A stretch of DNA of 64,000 nucleotides, taken from assembly GCA_963457665.1 (NCBI GenBank), contig OY735201.1:28452048-28516047 (forward strand), in the 5' to 3' direction. Positions 23,579 to 37,900 of the stretch are shown here, one piece after another; the stretch's first letter is position 1, and each line of letters starts with the position of its first letter. The notes under the pieces are model-generated. The model was not told the DNA's origin, made no database searches, and saw only the letters and a list, made by a program, of their open reading frames with translations. The position numbers and the translations under genes were made by a program. Origin of the DNA: Thysanoteuthis rhombus. Lineage: Eukaryota; Mollusca; Cephalopoda; Oegopsida; Thysanoteuthidae.

Positions 23579-25500
23579 CTGATTTTGTCGTTTTTTGCAA
23601 GTATCAATTTCCTTTCTTATTTTAGAAAATACTTGATTAATAGGTTAGCTCAGTGATTCTGAATATTTTCTACTCGTTGCCCAAACTTGATACATAAAAG
23701 ATTTCATTTCCTCTAATTATAATAAGAAAAAAAAGCAGTTTGATTTCGTGACTAATTCATGGTAAAATGAATGTTCACATATGAATTTCAGGGCACTTAC
23801 CAACACTGTACAGCGTGGAATTCAGTAACTGCAATTACCTCATCGCTTCTACTACCACTGTCAAAAATGATGTAATCTGCACGTCTAAAATCTTCACATT
23901 TTTCTTTTATCTCGGAGCAAATAACCAACTCACAGTTATGACACAAGTGTCTAGTTTGTTTGATGTACATTTCATGGAGCCAAAAGGTTCAGCTCTTGAA
24001 CAAACATTATTTTGCATTCTATTGAAAAAGTGTGTGCTCGATCCCAATTTGTATATGTCCGTGTGTTTCTGCGCTCAGGGCCATACTATTTTGTCTATAG
24101 ACTTGAAAATTAGCATCAGTACTCCGTTAGATCCTTTCTAGAAATGATCCTTTAAATTTTTTGAAAAAAATACTCTCTCAACTTTTGGGGGGGACTTCAT
24201 TTTAATCACAACATCTAGACTCTCGAGGATGTAGATATTTCTAGATGTTTTTCTGCTCTATTTTAGATGCTTTCTAGTGGTGAACGCCAATGATGTCTTA
24301 CCTAGAATTTATTCTTGTCACATTAATTCTTCGATAGAATGTTCCTTATATGATTTTGAATTTTGACGCTCCAGTTGTTCAATTATTGGCTGTATCGGCG
24401 AATTTGTGATTCGTTTTTACAATGGAGTGAACAAAAATGGATGAACACCCTCCAAGTGTGATAGTTTGATGATTATTGCCAGATTTTGAGTATTTCATTT
24501 GGAATCTATAGTAAAAGTAGAATTTTATAATACTGTGTAATTAAGAGTCAGTAGCATTGCATGATTAAAAAATAATCAGTTGAGTCAATTCAGTTTTGAG
24601 CCATGGAACGTTTTTGGCTATTCACACCATAATTCAAAATTTGCACCAATGACATTAGATAGGACATGAATCCATCTGCTCCGTATACCCAAGCTTTGAG
24701 TAAAATATCTAAAAAAAACAGGAAAGTCCACCCCATCCAGCACTGTGAGGGGCGGAAGATAAGTGGAGAACGCGTTCCCAACAGGGACACTTGATTGAAC
24801 TTTGGTGAAGCTTCGACAGGCCCAGGAAGCCGAGAGTGGATTATAGACAATGATAAATACTTTTGTGAAATATAACCCCAATAGCACCCTCGATGGTACG
24901 AGCCAATGAATGACTGGTGCATTTTAGTTTTTTGTGTTTTCGTTGAGAAAGGAAGCTTTATTAGGATTTCCATATAACTCAATTTAGAATTCAAAAGGAA
25001 AGTTGGATTGATCGAAATTGGAAAAATAAAAATGAAGAATAGAAAGTTGATTATTCTGCATATTTTGAATTATATTTTCACAATATTAAAACAACATTTG
25101 CTTGTTCACCAGAAAGTTCAGATTTTTATATTCAATGTTGGGTACGTAATAACAAAATTTGAAAAAAAAATGCGTTTGGCTAAATCCTGAATGATCGACC
25201 AAATTCATTCAATATTCAAAGACCCTCCCGGGCAATAGAATTCGAATGACAGAAAATTCATGAATTGATTCAATGTTTATTATTATTTCTCCGTTTATTA
25301 TCCTATAAGTCCAAAACTGAAACGTTTTCGAAGTCTTTAGATTTGATTCCAATTCAAATGCACTCAGATACCTGATTTGTTTTTTGAAAAAAAGTGACAA
25401 TATTTTTGTAATTCAATGTTTGAAAATGATTAATGCCCTTATGCTGGCTTAATCCTAAAACTACTTACTCAGCTTGTTTGCAATGTGAAATAGACTCATA
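23579..25500. other. 3' flank of copy B
   Basis: Stretches near 23780-23810 (TATGAATTTCAGGGCACTTA) and 24500-24640 (TCAGTTTTGAGCCATGG) are homologous to the flanks of C (38660-38380) and of the orphan flank at 58.4-58.7 kb. The rest is unassigned. The minus frames at 24590-24994 show no known domain. Confidence 0.55.
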
Positions 25501-25502
25501 GG

Positions 25503-25663
25503 CAGCAAGCACCTGAGATGGCACCACTCACTTCACCTTGCGCCATTTAACCATAGCTATGTGAAGGGCATTGGTCTGAGATAAACACAAACATTCCCAG
25601 CTGGAGTTTGAACCTGGCTCTCCATATCCATTCTTTGTGACGTTATCTGCTAGGTCACCAAGC
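25503..25663 (-). mobile_element. tRNA-derived SINE
   Basis: Minus strand: box A-like TGACCTAGCAGATAACG (25657-25641) and box B GGTTCAAACTCC (25614-25603) at tRNA spacing, then a non-tRNA body. Confidence 0.65.
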
Positions 25664-26029
25664 ACCTTCATGTTTACCATTGATTTGATTCTTAGTTGTT
25701 ATGCTGAATCAACATTTTTTTTACTGAGGTATTTTCAAAGTTTATTTGAACGTAAATATTTATAAGTTGACTTTAAACTTTCTAACAAAGAAACAAAAGA
25801 GATTCTACTCAAAACAGGTTTTGTTTCGGATTTTAACAATGTGCAATGGATGTCCTTCAACTTCCTACCAAAGTCAAAATACGGAAAAAAAAAAGAATCT
25901 TTAGACATTTACTTTTTTGCCGTATTTTGACTCTTTTGCAAAACGAATATTCTTTGTTCTTGAAAGTCTTTTGTGGCGTCCATCAATCTCAGTAGAGAAG
26001 ACAACAACAACAACAACAACAACAACAGC

Positions 26030-26076
<47 letters not shown>

Positions 26077-26440
26077 GAATAATAATAAGAATAATAATAA
26101 TCGATTAAATGGGGGCGGATAGCTATACATTAGAATTTCGGAGATATAGGTCAGCAAGTGATTCATGGAATGCACATTCCCCTCAGCATTTATCTCTAAC
26201 CACGCCATACACACGCATGTCTTACATAAAGATGGAATACTTCGGTTGGTAAGGGCTGGTGGAGTTTTAACCAACCAACCAGGGCATCGATCAACGTTAC
26301 AGCGCCACAAACCAAACTATATATAATATAGACGATAATAGTTTTCCCACATAAAAATCAAGATCCGGTTGTTATAACAGCCAATTGTTCCCATGTTGAT
26401 TGTCAAGAGGGACCTCTTCACTTTGCATCTGTTGTTCCCA
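25664..26440. other. Unassigned, with (AAC)n(AAT)n at about 26003-26103
   Basis: The trinucleotide run makes a poly-Leu or poly-Ile reading frame that is not a gene. It may be the tail of an element no longer recognisable. Confidence 0.5.
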
Positions 26441-27770
26441 ATTTCAGGCGAGAACGGAGGTTGGATCAATTGTTATCAAGAAAAAAAGAATCAGAGATGA
26501 AAGAGAACAGTTGATCAGTTACCAAATTTCAATTAAAAAGTAAACTATCTGTTAGGATTACAGAAGAAGCATGCTCACAATATGGAGAGAATAGTCCGTA
26601 GTAGATGTCTCTAAAGAGATTTTTTTAAAATCTCGCGGCAATAAAGAGATTGAGGATTACTGAAGAGCAAATTGCACGCAGATAAATTAATAGCCAGTCG
26701 TTGAGACATAAAAAAACATTTAAAAAAGGGATACCCGCTGTGATGGAAGAAATACACCAAAGGAGACTAGTGAAAGGATCAACATCACGGAAACGTAGAA
26801 GAAAAGATTGCCCGAAATACATAAGACTGTTCTTTCCAAAACAAAAAAAAAGATTTTGCTAATGGTGAAAGGAGACAGAACATAATATCAGACACCACAC
26901 ACGCACACACTTTTGGACTGTGGCGATGTTAAAAAGGACACAACGAATTAATAGTATTGTTATTAAATGATGTTTTTTTGTTTGTTTTTTTTTGTTTTTT
27001 TTCAACTACAACATATAGACGGGGTGACAAATATAATTGAATAGAACCAAAATAAAAAAGAAAAGAAAACATTTTTTTCATAACAGACAAGTGGAAAGCA
27101 CCAGTGCCAGGTGGTAACCATGTATATTGGTTCAAGAAATTCACTACATTAAATAACTGGCTGACCAATCATCTTCGAAGTTTTCAGGATGAAACTTATG
27201 GTAAGGTCCCAGACTTAGATGGTTAGAGGGGGAATAACCCTTATTCAAAGGAACTCTTTGAAGGGGATCAAGTGGGTAACTACAGACCGATCATATGTCT
27301 ACCACTAATGCAGGAGATTCTGACTGATCAGATTGCAGAGAAAATATATATAAATTCCATTGGAAGAAGGGGATAATTACCAGATAAACAAAATGAGTAC
27401 AGAAAAAGGAACAATTTGAGAAAATTACTCGTTGTATATTTTAGAAGAATCAAGGAAGAAGAGAATGTTGCAGTGACATAGGTTGATTACAAAAAACATG
27501 AGACATGATCCTGCATAGCTGAGTAATCAAATTCTTCAAAGATATGCAAGATCAACGGATCAGTGATGAGATTCATAGACAATTCTTTGAAAAACTAGAA
27601 TCTAGACTTGACACCTACAGGGGTAAGCTCAACAAAGATGGACATGAAAAAGAAGAATATATCATTTTTTGTTCAGTTTTCGCTAATGATGGTATTACTA
27701 AATAGAGTTTAGGGTAATAGCAATGAATAACAAGTCTTTCATAAAAGAGGGTAGGGCAACCGATCTGTAT
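26441..27770 (+). mobile_element. R2-type LINE fragment (N-terminal to RT region)
   Basis: Collinear with the better copy at 50386-53650. It has the KKGIPAVMEEIHQRRL region, a KAPVPGGNHVYWFKKFT block, NYRPIICLPLMQEILTDQI and VTVDYKK-like RT motifs. Many stops and frameshifts. Confidence 0.7.
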
Positions 27771-28932
27771 ACAAGGTCGACAAAAATCGATTTTAGAAGA
27801 GGGAAGAACTCAAAATGCTTTCCAACCAAGTTAAAGAATAAAATGGTCACATCCAATGATTTCTCTATAATTCAATGTTAGTAATTGATTTTTCTTAGAA
27901 ACTGTTTTATTACTCAATTGAAGTAAGTTGGAAGTTTGAAGTAATGAGGGAGAGATATGAACAGATGTATGATGTTTGGCTGACTACTTATAAATATAAA
28001 GGAGAGTTTGGCGGCTCATTGAATGGGGTAGGTAATCCCAGATCTAACAGGGAACCAAGAAAAAGCATTATTGTTCCACACAAATTGATAGACATGAACA
28101 GTAAAACTGGATGAAGCGATATTTATTGTGAAGGTCCGCTTCATATCAAAACATAAATCAAGAAAGGGATAACATCAGATTTAATTGACATAAAATACAG
28201 GTACGAAACAGAATTAAAGAGACAACTACACACCCCCAGATGACAAAAGAAGGAAATTTTGGCTCAGCCCCTTTCCTTTCGGTTCTGGAATATTGACCCA
28301 AGGACAACGCTTCCCAACCGAGAGACAAACAGCAAATGCCTGAACTAAGGCAAATTTGTCTCTGCCCATCGACCACCCGAGTTAACTTACCCTGGTGAGT
28401 ACCCAAACATTCTATCTCTGTTTCATTCTGTTTTTAATTTGTAATAATTCCATTTGTCAACAGAAGGGGAATGAATTTTACTACCTGAGAGAGACTATTC
28501 AACCTCTGCAGGTCAACTATATGAGAGAAAGATTGATCTCGGTGAGTACCGTTACTTATTATTGTTTCTTTTATTTTCGTTTTTATTACGCATCCCAGGT
28601 TTAATTGTTGCTTCAATAATGTAATTCGTATATGTGTTGATTGGGGGTGGGGATATAGCCATATATGAAAAATTTGATTACGTAGGTGAACGAGTTATAT
28701 TTGGAATGCAGTCTTCGAACTATCCTTCACAACAACATACCCACCCCTGTCTCACATTACCAAGATAAAATACTATGCGTGCTTTGGGCTGGTGAAGATC
28801 ATGACTTTTACTGATTTAAATCAATTTAACCAACCTGCAAGATTTTGGAGCGACCTTCCAGCAACACAAACCAAGCAAGGATGGATTTATGAAATTATGG
28901 AATCATCATGAAAATGAAGCACAAATTCAAAA

Positions 28933-28963
<31 letters not shown>

Positions 28964-28966
28964 ATC

Positions 28967-28998
<32 letters not shown>

Positions 28999-29730
28999 TG
29001 CAATAACTGCTATTCCTTTTGGTCTCCAGCAGAGACCCAGTTATCATCCAACGACTATTGACCACAGCTGCAACTTGGGCTTCCTTAACAGCCTACAGGG
29101 GCACACCTCACCAGCAAGCTACTGTGGATCAAAATGATATGTAAAATTGCGAGAAGTGGATAACGAACTACGTTTTTTTTAATCATAATCTAGAAAACAA
29201 ACCATCTGTTTGGGATTACTGACTTTCACAATATCCAAAAAAACGTCCATATTACATACATTGAGTTAGTATTCAGCTAATCACGAGGAACAAATTCTGA
29301 AAGAAACTATTTATCAGAGATAGAACTATCCTCTTTATCTGTTTATTTAGCATCTGTTTATCTGTCAGTTTACATCACACATACACGTTCCTCAATATTC
29401 AATGGATGTATCGACACGTATATACCAACACACATACACCACATTGCTCGAACACACAAACGTGCGTGGACACATACATTCCCCTCAGTCGCCGATACAC
29501 ATAAGGGCTCAATTAATATTTGATGCTGAATGTCTGAACCAATTAAGATATCATATCCAGAAACTATATATCCCGTCGGCATCAATCCTATCACGCCAAT
29601 AAGTCTGTAAAACTGGCATCTCCTGGAAGGCCAAACACTTGAACATTTTCTGCCAGGGTAAAAGGAAAAGTATCAGAAACAGTTACACATACCACCAGGC
29701 ACACAGACACTCTTCAATGTTTCTCTGCAC
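27771..29730. other. Unassigned; (TG)n(GA)n at about 28937-28998
   Basis: The minus frame at 28158-28406 (CLSSGICCLSLGWEALSLGQ) reads like transposon debris, but I cannot name a family. No host gene seen. Confidence 0.4.
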
Positions 29731-29739
29731 ATGCATTTC

Positions 29740-30640
29740 TTTCAGAATCAAAAAACACGTACGGAAAGATATCTGAGGACAACAAAGAGACACAACGAAG
29801 CTCTAGGATGGGCAGATACTATTTCAAAAGAGAGGAGAACTGAATACAACAATTCTAAAATCGTAAAGGCACCAAGGAAGGATGGAATTGACGTATATTG
29901 GTTAAAGAAATTCACCACACAGCATAACAGACTCTCCACCTACTTGGAAGCTCCACAGATAAGACGAGGTCCCTGACTGGATGACTACATGCTGAACGAA
30001 AGGACAGTCAAGAAGAGACTCAGACAAGCAACTATATATCAATCACATTCATACCACAGGTGTTGAAAAATCACACCAAACGGATAAGAGAGAATACTAA
30101 AAGAACAGAAATGATGCATAAAAGGAACCAAAAGAGCTGATCGCTTGCATAGAAAAGATGAATCTGCGATGAGTAAGGAAGGGAAGAAAAAAATGTTACA
30201 ATGAGATGAATGATTTCAAAAAGTACATACTCAAATTCCTCAGGATATTCAAGATTAGAGAATCAATGGTGAGATCGATAAGCAATTTTTGGAATACAAG
30301 AAAGTAAATCTGAAAGGTGTAGTAGATTACTTAACAAGAGATATGATATATGGCATGGGGATTCGGTACTTTTTGTCCTCACCATGATAACACTAAATAT
30401 AATCTTGAAAAAAAAGAGACCATCCCATTTCTCCCGAATAAAGTGAATATACAACCACCTTGTGTACATAGGTGGCATGAAACAATATACACAAAGAACT
30501 CCTGCAATGACAAATAGGATGGAAAGAAAGATTCAACAAAGATCCGGAATGGTAAGATCCCAAACTGAATAACAGAGGCCAAATACTGAAAGGGGGGAGT
30601 CAGGCAAGCAACTATAGACCAATCATGTTCCTATCATGGG
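29740..30640 (+). mobile_element. R2-type LINE fragment(s)
   Basis: KAPRKDGIDVYWLKKFTTQH matches the conserved KAPGPDGIHGYW block of this family; RT-region pieces follow. A second block, SNYRPIMFLS (about 30600), repeats an earlier RT motif, so two pieces are joined. Defective. Confidence 0.75.
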
Positions 30641-31084
30641 ATTTTCCTATCTTTTTTATGTTTTAAAATCCAGTGCTACCATTTGAAGTTTTGTTTTGGT
30701 TTGGGAATACAGCAGTGCCATTAGAATAGACTGCTCGATATTTCCTCAGATAAATATCAATTAAGAATTTACCAAAGTACATATTACTTTTTTTTTTTTC
30801 AATATATGTATTTATTTGACGTTATTCCACTTTTATTCTCTGGACAAAAATAGTAAACAAAACCTCAAATCAATGTGCAACTTACAAAACGTAGAAGTGG
30901 CAACCCACAACAAACTGGTTTACTCACTATTGTTAGGTTGAGGTTATTCATATGTTCTGACATTTATATGGATCTACCTAAGTATCTTTGTATCTAGCTA
31001 TTCGGACTTCATCCTACCCCAACGGTTCGTAGGAGAAGCTTGATATTTTTGCTCTACGTCAAAGTACTGAAACATATATACAAT

Positions 31085-31935
31085 CACAGCAACTCCTTTA
31101 TCAGGCTACATCAAAACTCTAAACCCTTAAAACTCAAAAAAAGGAGTAAGACAAGGTAATACCAGCTCACTCCCCACAGCCTGCTTTGTGATGATTTTCT
31201 GTAATCTGGACTGATAGAATAGAGGAATCAAAATAAACGACGAGATCTGAGCAATCTAAGATTTGCAGACAACATTATCCTATTTGCAGAGAACCTATAC
31301 GACCTTCAACTAATGCTAGATGAACTAAACAAAGGAAGCAAAAGAGTCAGCCTACACCTGACTTTCAGCAAAACAAATGTCATGTGAAACAATCATATCG
31401 AGAATAAACACACAAAATCGAAGTTACAAAACTGGGGAAAGTAGACCACCACATCTACCTAGGACAACAAATCTCTATGAAACCCACGATCGAAGAAAAG
31501 AATCACCCTAGGATGGCTAGCCCTTGGCAGGGTAAGCTCAACTTTCACAAACAAAACGATCTCAATAATCCTAAAAAGTGTATACAACCAATGCATCCCC
31601 CCGATAGTCACTTATAGAGCTGAAACATGAAACCTTACCAAGAGACAAACCTGCAAACTGAGAAGCATGCTGCGAGCGCATGAGAATATGGGGGTTCAAG
31701 ACGTCGTATAATCTATTAGAAAACTCAAATGGCAATGGGCTGGTCAGATTGCAAGAATGGCAGACAACTGAAAACATGGATCCCCAGAGACCACATGCGA
31801 AACAGAGGCCGACAAAATACAAGATGGATAGATGAACTAGACAAAAACAGAAAATATTGGCTCTGCAACGCCCATGATAGAAAAAAGTGGTAGATCCTGG
31901 GGAAGGTCTCTGTCCAACGACGGAAGTTAAAAGAC

Positions 31936-31972
<37 letters not shown>

Positions 31973-31975
31973 ACA
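31085..31975 (+). mobile_element. RTE-type LINE fragment with (GAT)n tail
   Basis: KKGVRQGNTSS (RT motif), FADNIILFAENLYDLQLML (the catalytic FADD reads FADN), SKTNVM, KRITLGWLALGRVSSTF, KLKWQWAGQIARM and a (GAT)n run at 31938-31974. Trinucleotide 3' tails are typical of RTE. 5' truncated and frameshifted. Confidence 0.8.
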
Positions 31976-32934
31976 CACCCAAGCACCACTGATTGAATGG
32001 GGAAAATTTTATCATTATGTTTCTTTTTTTGGAAAATATCCCTTCTGAATAGGATTTTATTGGAGGATTCAATTAATAAGTTAATGCTTAGTTGGTTCCT
32101 TAATTTATTTCAACTCATAAAGCAAAACGTATCATAAATACCCATAAATTAATAGTAATTCAGAACTTTACTAGGAATGCTAATTTTTTCGTTTCGTTTT
32201 CAAGAATTTGTGAGTCCATTTTTTACGATGTTTTAAATTTTCTTGATTTATTTTTTCATCTCTTAAAGCTTAGTATTACTGATTAATATATTTTTTTAAT
32301 CTTTAAAATTTGAGATGGACTCCCTAAATCAAAATATTGAAAAATCAAATCAAAAGTCCAGGTAGAATGGACTTGGGATACAGAGGGAAAATGAATTAAA
32401 AAATGAACCAAACTTTGGATTAGGGAACGAAAGGAAGCAGCGTTGGTTCAACTACATCTTTCCAGTTTCAGACACGAAAGTATATAACCTCTCATAACCG
32501 GTAGGTGTTCTTTAGTTGGCTGCTAGGAAGGACCTCATCTTTCATTATTCGCCACAATTCTGGTTTGTGTACCTTACAAGGAGAGGGTACAATCGTCAGG
32601 GAGAAACTGTTGGACTAAATAATGAGAAAAATTATCTATTTATTGTTACCCAAAGAGCATCTGATCAAATAGAGGTCACAGACAACGCTCATTAACAGTA
32701 TGAAGAGATAAATCCACGGTAGAGACATCAAGTCAGTGTTTGGCTGATCGAGCGGAATGAATTCCGAAAAGAAACTGGATATAAGAGATAAACATGGAGG
32801 GAATCTGCCAGAATATAGGAAGAAGATGAACGTGAATTATCGTCAGAAGACCTGACGTAACTGATACATTAAACGACGAAGTAGGACGTCGAAACCCCAA
32901 TGCAAGGAGAGGCCGCTGCAATACGTTTAGGGCA
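31976..32934. other. No gene recognised
   Basis: AT-rich. No domain or element identified. Confidence 0.4.
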
Positions 32935-33611
32935 GGGATTGGAAAGAATTAGAAGATTCAACTGAACATGTCAATTACCTCTTATAGCTTATTTGAACTA
33001 ACAACATCATGCTGGTGCAAATAATGGTAAGAAACATCTTTATGCCATAAGAAGTAACAAGACACCTGCCTTTGAGAAGAATATTTTAGAGACAGATCTC
33101 CCAACTGCAGGAAGACATTGGATTCCAAAAAACACATCAGACATGAACACGCCACAAGAAAGACACTTTTTGACACATAGAAGATATGACATAAAGGGGT
33201 ACCCGCTGCGGTGGAAGAATACTAGCCAAAAAAGCAAGGCTAAAGATATTGACAGATGATTTTCCTATACACCGATAACCACACTTTCAAAAACGAGGAA
33301 AGATAATTTCATTAAGACTTGAATGAAAATAGAAAACAGAATATAAAACCGGACGCCAAGAACACGAAGACCTCCTCCAACAACATATGTGGATGTCAAA
33401 AGAGACACAGTGCATATCACATCTACATTACAGATTAATCTAAAAGCTCTAAATTACATACGTAGAGGCGAGATCTCGGAATGGATAACCAAAAGCAGAA
33501 TATCCCTATTCCAAAAGGATACTTGAAAAAATAAGAATTATGTTAGCAACTATAGACCAATAACTTGATTACAACTGGTGTGGACAGTCTTGACTGGACA
33601 AATCAAAGGGA

Positions 33612-33661
<50 letters not shown>

Positions 33662-33740
33662 AAAGATGAGAACACTTACCAAAAAAAAGAAAAGTAACAA
33701 AAAGGGATCAAATGAGCCAATGACTTCCATGGACCCTGTC
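32935..33740 (+). mobile_element. R2-type LINE fragment (N-terminal region), with (TA)n at 33616-33660
   Basis: EHVNYL, GVPAAVEEY and DNHTFKNEER parallel EHVNWLLQHI, FPAVVEDIHQ and QNCTFQNNERK of the best copy, then NYRPIT-like sequence. It stops at the (TA)n. Confidence 0.6.
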
Positions 33741-34850
33741 TACCCGCTGGACGAATGTATTACCTTTTTATTGCTGGGTGTTTCTCCCACGAACTCATGA
33801 CAAACGTTTGTTCGCATTCCAAACCAACAAAGCCTCCCTTATCACGGGAGCCTTCGTCCAATTCTCCTTGACACTCGACCAACTTACCCGACACGACATT
33901 TTTTTTTACCCTTTCAAGCTTTCACTCAGTTTGCACGAAAGTCCTGAGAGTGTTTTTGAATGTGCCCTCGGTGGCTTCATAGCCAACAAATGATGTTCGG
34001 TCGGTTCAAATTCCTTCAATCGGATGCTTTGCTATTTTCATATACGTTTTCAGTTGATTCAGTAATTCTACTACCTACTTAATGGTCCATGGTCACCAAA
34101 AAAAGAGAGAAACAGAGAGAAAAAATGCACTCACCTGTGTTCCTCATTTGTCTTGATCTGTTGCTGTTGAGATCCGCTGTCATTTGTTCCCTTATTTACT
34201 TTGGTTTGGTAAGACTGTCTTGCTGTGCTTATCGTGGTATCTCCAAGGTTGAAGCTTTTTAATCGAATATCCAAACTAGGAGCGATCACCTGTTGTGTGA
34301 TGAGCTACTGGGAAAAATATGTGGTATCTCATAACTTAGGGATTCCCAGGCTTATGACATATATCGCAGATATCACGTGGCGCAGCAGATGCGAGGTAAA
34401 AGGCGGATAAAACGGAAACGTTTGCTGGGATGCAAGAAAAAGTGGACAATCTGCTTACTTGACCTTTGGCGTATTTCGTTGACCACAGACTGTGAACAGC
34501 TTTTTTTTATTGGAAAGGACCTTTGGTTTAGATCTGGGTAACATACGTCGTGTGCCTAAGAGAGAACTCAATCCTAATAAAGCCATGAAAATAAACAAAA
34601 GTTGTTTCAGTCGATAAACACCACTTGAGGACAATAGTTTCGCCCGAAGAGGTTTGCAGATCACGAAAAACACTAATCATTCTTTGGAAGACCTGTCTCG
34701 ATTGATTATTTTAAATCCATGCAAGTTGTTCTCTGTCCACAAACACCACTTGAGTTTTGCTGTCTGCAAGGTTTTGCTGTGCACAGCAGCATTTTACATC
34801 ATAAGAATGTTGCAATGGGATAGATTGACTTCAGAAAAGTAAACCACATT
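33741..34850. other. Unassigned segment with higher GC
   Basis: 33741-34000 is visibly richer in C and G than its surroundings. A minus-strand frame includes WSSVKENWTKAPVIREALLV and a plus frame of 71 aa starts at 33778. I recognise neither. Confidence 0.35.
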
Positions 34851-35165
34851 CTCACACGTAGATGGATAATCGAATACATAAGATAACAGATGAGAATCAG
34901 TGGTGAGATTCATAGGCAACTATGAAAAATGAAAACCTGGAAAAACCTTATGAATAACTCGATTACTGCAGTTTGAACTTTGACAGAAGTAAGGGTGTAA
35001 AAGTTGAGCACTTTGTCCAAGTGAATATTTTTATTAACCATGATACCACTAAACAGAATCATTAGAAAACAACAACAGATACCATTTCTCCTAAACAAAG
35101 TGAAAAATCAACCATATTATGTACACGGGTGACATAACCGTACGTTCAAAGAACAAAAATTCAGA
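34851..35165 (+). mobile_element. R2-type LINE fragment (RT palm region)
   Basis: Parallels the RT section around 51650-51900 of the best copy: a RISGEIHRQL-like start, then LTMIPLNRI and PFLLNKVKNQPYYVHG. Truncated both sides. Confidence 0.6.
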
Positions 35166-35169
35166 ATTC

Positions 35170-37310
35170 AGTTCAACTGAGTCAAGGAATACAGTGATGA
35201 CACTGGATTGGAATTATGAAAACTGCTGTGAACAGCAGAAATGCTGAAAGGAAGGCTGACAACTTGAATGGACTTCAAATATCCAACAGACCCACCAAAC
35301 ATCTGATATGAACGTAGCTGGACACTCAATTGCCTTAGGATATTAAAAATTGGCAAACCAGTGGTGGGATCTATACCCAACTCCATGAAAAACTGGGATG
35401 TAATCGTGATAGATGCTCTTTGTCCCTACGACTATTTGTACTAACCATGAAATCAATGAAAATAATCTCAAAAACAGCATAGGATATGTCAACCTTCTTA
35501 CGTACATAGACGACAGCTATTTGTAATGAACAGAAAAAAGGAAAATTTGATCAACAAAAGAAAAATACAGCGACCACATTGGAATGGAGTCCGAAATAGA
35601 AAAATATGCGCTAATGATAGAGAGGGATTCGAGCTACAGAAAGTATCGGACAACAACAAAAATAGTGCATTGATATCACAGGACCAATAAAACTACCTAC
35701 GGGTTCTCGAATGTGACTCGACAAAATAGGGATGAATGAATGAGAAAATATAAAAGAATGTGAAAGATATTGGAGACTGAACTAAAGAGATGAAATCTTA
35801 TAAAAAAAAAAAACAGAATCGGTCGTAAGATACACAGGTTCATTTCTTGGATGGACAAAAGATGAACCCCAATCAATGGACTGGCAAACAAGAAAGCTTT
35901 TATGACGATGCCCAAGGCTCTACTCCCTGAAAATGATTCTGATAGACTGTACGTGAAGATGAATGAGGGTGAAGGAGGACATATCCGGAAATATAAAGAC
36001 ATCAGCAGAGAAGGCTGTGTCATGAAAGCCGAAACAGGATTAGAAAAGTGTGAGCAAGAAAGCAAAGAAGATATTATGCAAACGCTCGAAGCAATGCATT
36101 GAACAACTTAAAAACGAGGGGACACCTAAGATAACAACAAGAGAAGGATAATGGACACAGCAAAATACACCAGGAATTCAAAAGATTGATATAGAATATC
36201 GCTGACGAGTGATCACGTCATGACTATGCAAAGGGTAATTGAAAAGAGAAAGAGATTCCCTCATCATGGCAGGCAAAAACCAGAGCACAAGGACGAACTA
36301 TGTCAAGGCAAAGATAGACAGAGTCCAGACAAATATCAAATGCTGCTTATGCGGAAAAAAACAACGAAACAAGTGATATCCGCTGCGGTGGGAGGAATAC
36401 AACCAAAAAGACTAGTCAAAGAAGCAAGAGTAACGCGGTATAGACAAAAGCATATAGTACCTCACTTTCAAAAACAACAATTCATTAAGACCTGAATGAG
36501 GGAAAGAATACTGGGATAGCAATTATTCGAAACAAAGGGGGAAGTCAACCAACCAAAATATATGGATAACAGCGATCACATTTGGGATGGGCTTTGGAAA
36601 TGGGAAATGCGTACTGATAGTGATGCACAGGGCAAGGATTATAGCGGCAGAAAAATGGGGCATCAACAAAGCAGAGACGATCTGAATCCCCGGGGGTTTT
36701 CAAATGTTACTCAATAAAACAGGAAGAAATAAAAGAGAAAATAGAAAAGAGATACCTTAGAGAGGTCAGAAAAATTATTATAGACGAAGCCAAATTGCGA
36801 GAAATTGATAAAAGAGATGAACACGGGGCAAAATTGGTAACAAGATACACAGGTTCCTTTCTTGAATCGGCAAAGGATGAACTCCAAAAATTGGCCAGTG
36901 AACAATGACACTTATCAAGATACACAAGGTTCTAACCCCAGGAATAGAACGAACTGTGCATGAAGAGGGAAGAATGCAACAGAGGACTCATCAGCTTTGG
37001 AGACCGTGTCTAAAAGGACAAAATGAGGTTAGAAAATCATGTACAAAAAAGCAAAGATAATATGCAGAGTATTCGAAGCAGCGCGGCAAACAACAAAAAA
37101 GTAAGAAAGTACAACAAACGAGGAAAAATGGGAACGGAGAAAATACGGGGGTTCAAAACACAGATAGAAAGTATCGTAGACGAGCGATCATCGATACGGA
37201 TACACAAAAAAAAACTGGAAAGAAAAACAGATTGCATGTTCTTTATGGCACAAAAACAAGTACATTAGGACAATGTATGTAGATTAAAAGAGATTTGCTG
37301 ACACAGTCTC
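35170..37310 (+). mobile_element. R2-type LINE, two or more joined fragments
   Basis: 35400-36350 covers RT thumb to just before the zinc knuckle (VVRYTGSFLGWTKDEPQSMD). At 36350-36500 an N-terminal block reappears (KQVISAAVGGIQPKRLVKEA). 36530-37310 again covers the thumb region (HEEGRMQQRTHQLW). Head-to-tail or nested pieces of one family; defective. Confidence 0.7.
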
Positions 37311-37369
37311 CGGTAATGACTATCAAACATTTAATCTGAACATGCTCACCCATGAATGATATCCACCAT

Positions 37370-37900
37370 TTTTTGCCCTTTGTTTTAATGCTGGTCTTGG
37401 ACAAATACCTTATCCGGGAATCACCTGACCCCCCATCGTGGGTGTCAAGGACCCAATACTTTCTGAACTTGTAAAGTCAACTTATTTTCTGTTGGCCATA
37501 GATTCGCATATTATCTGTGGGGACCCATGTTGTGAGTCGTGATGCCCAGTGGTAGTTTGATATTCTTGTTAAATATAACCAGCCCATTGCCATTTGAGTT
37601 TCATAATGAAGTCTAAGATGTCACGGACTCTATTTTTTTTCTTTTTTGTACTCTGCTGTCTTGTGATCACTCAGTGTGACGTTGAACATGATTGTCTCCT
37701 GTGCACGTTGCATGGTTCCAGTTTAAGGGTCAATCTTCTTACTACGGTCCATGTTTCAGGTCCATGGGTGACTATCATAGAATGCGTTGGTTGTAAGGAC
37801 TTTAAGGACTCATAGGATATACTTGTTCTTTAAGGGTTCAATTCACTCTAAAGAAAGCTTGCCCACCTAGAATGATTCTCCCCTTGATTTTCTCTTTTTT
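37370..37900 (-). mobile_element. RTE-type LINE fragment, 3' part
   Basis: The minus strand reads MKLKWQWAGYI, then HHDSQHGSPQIICESMANRK, close to KLKWQWAGQIARM and its sequel at 31720-31800. Broken. Confidence 0.65.

Noticed and set aside
24590-24994. 134-aa minus frame as a host gene
   Set aside because: No domain, no splice or promoter support, and two overlapping frames are open.
36220-36495. 91-aa plus frame as a host protein
   Set aside because: Its segments align with the N-terminal and pre-knuckle parts of the R2-type LINE.
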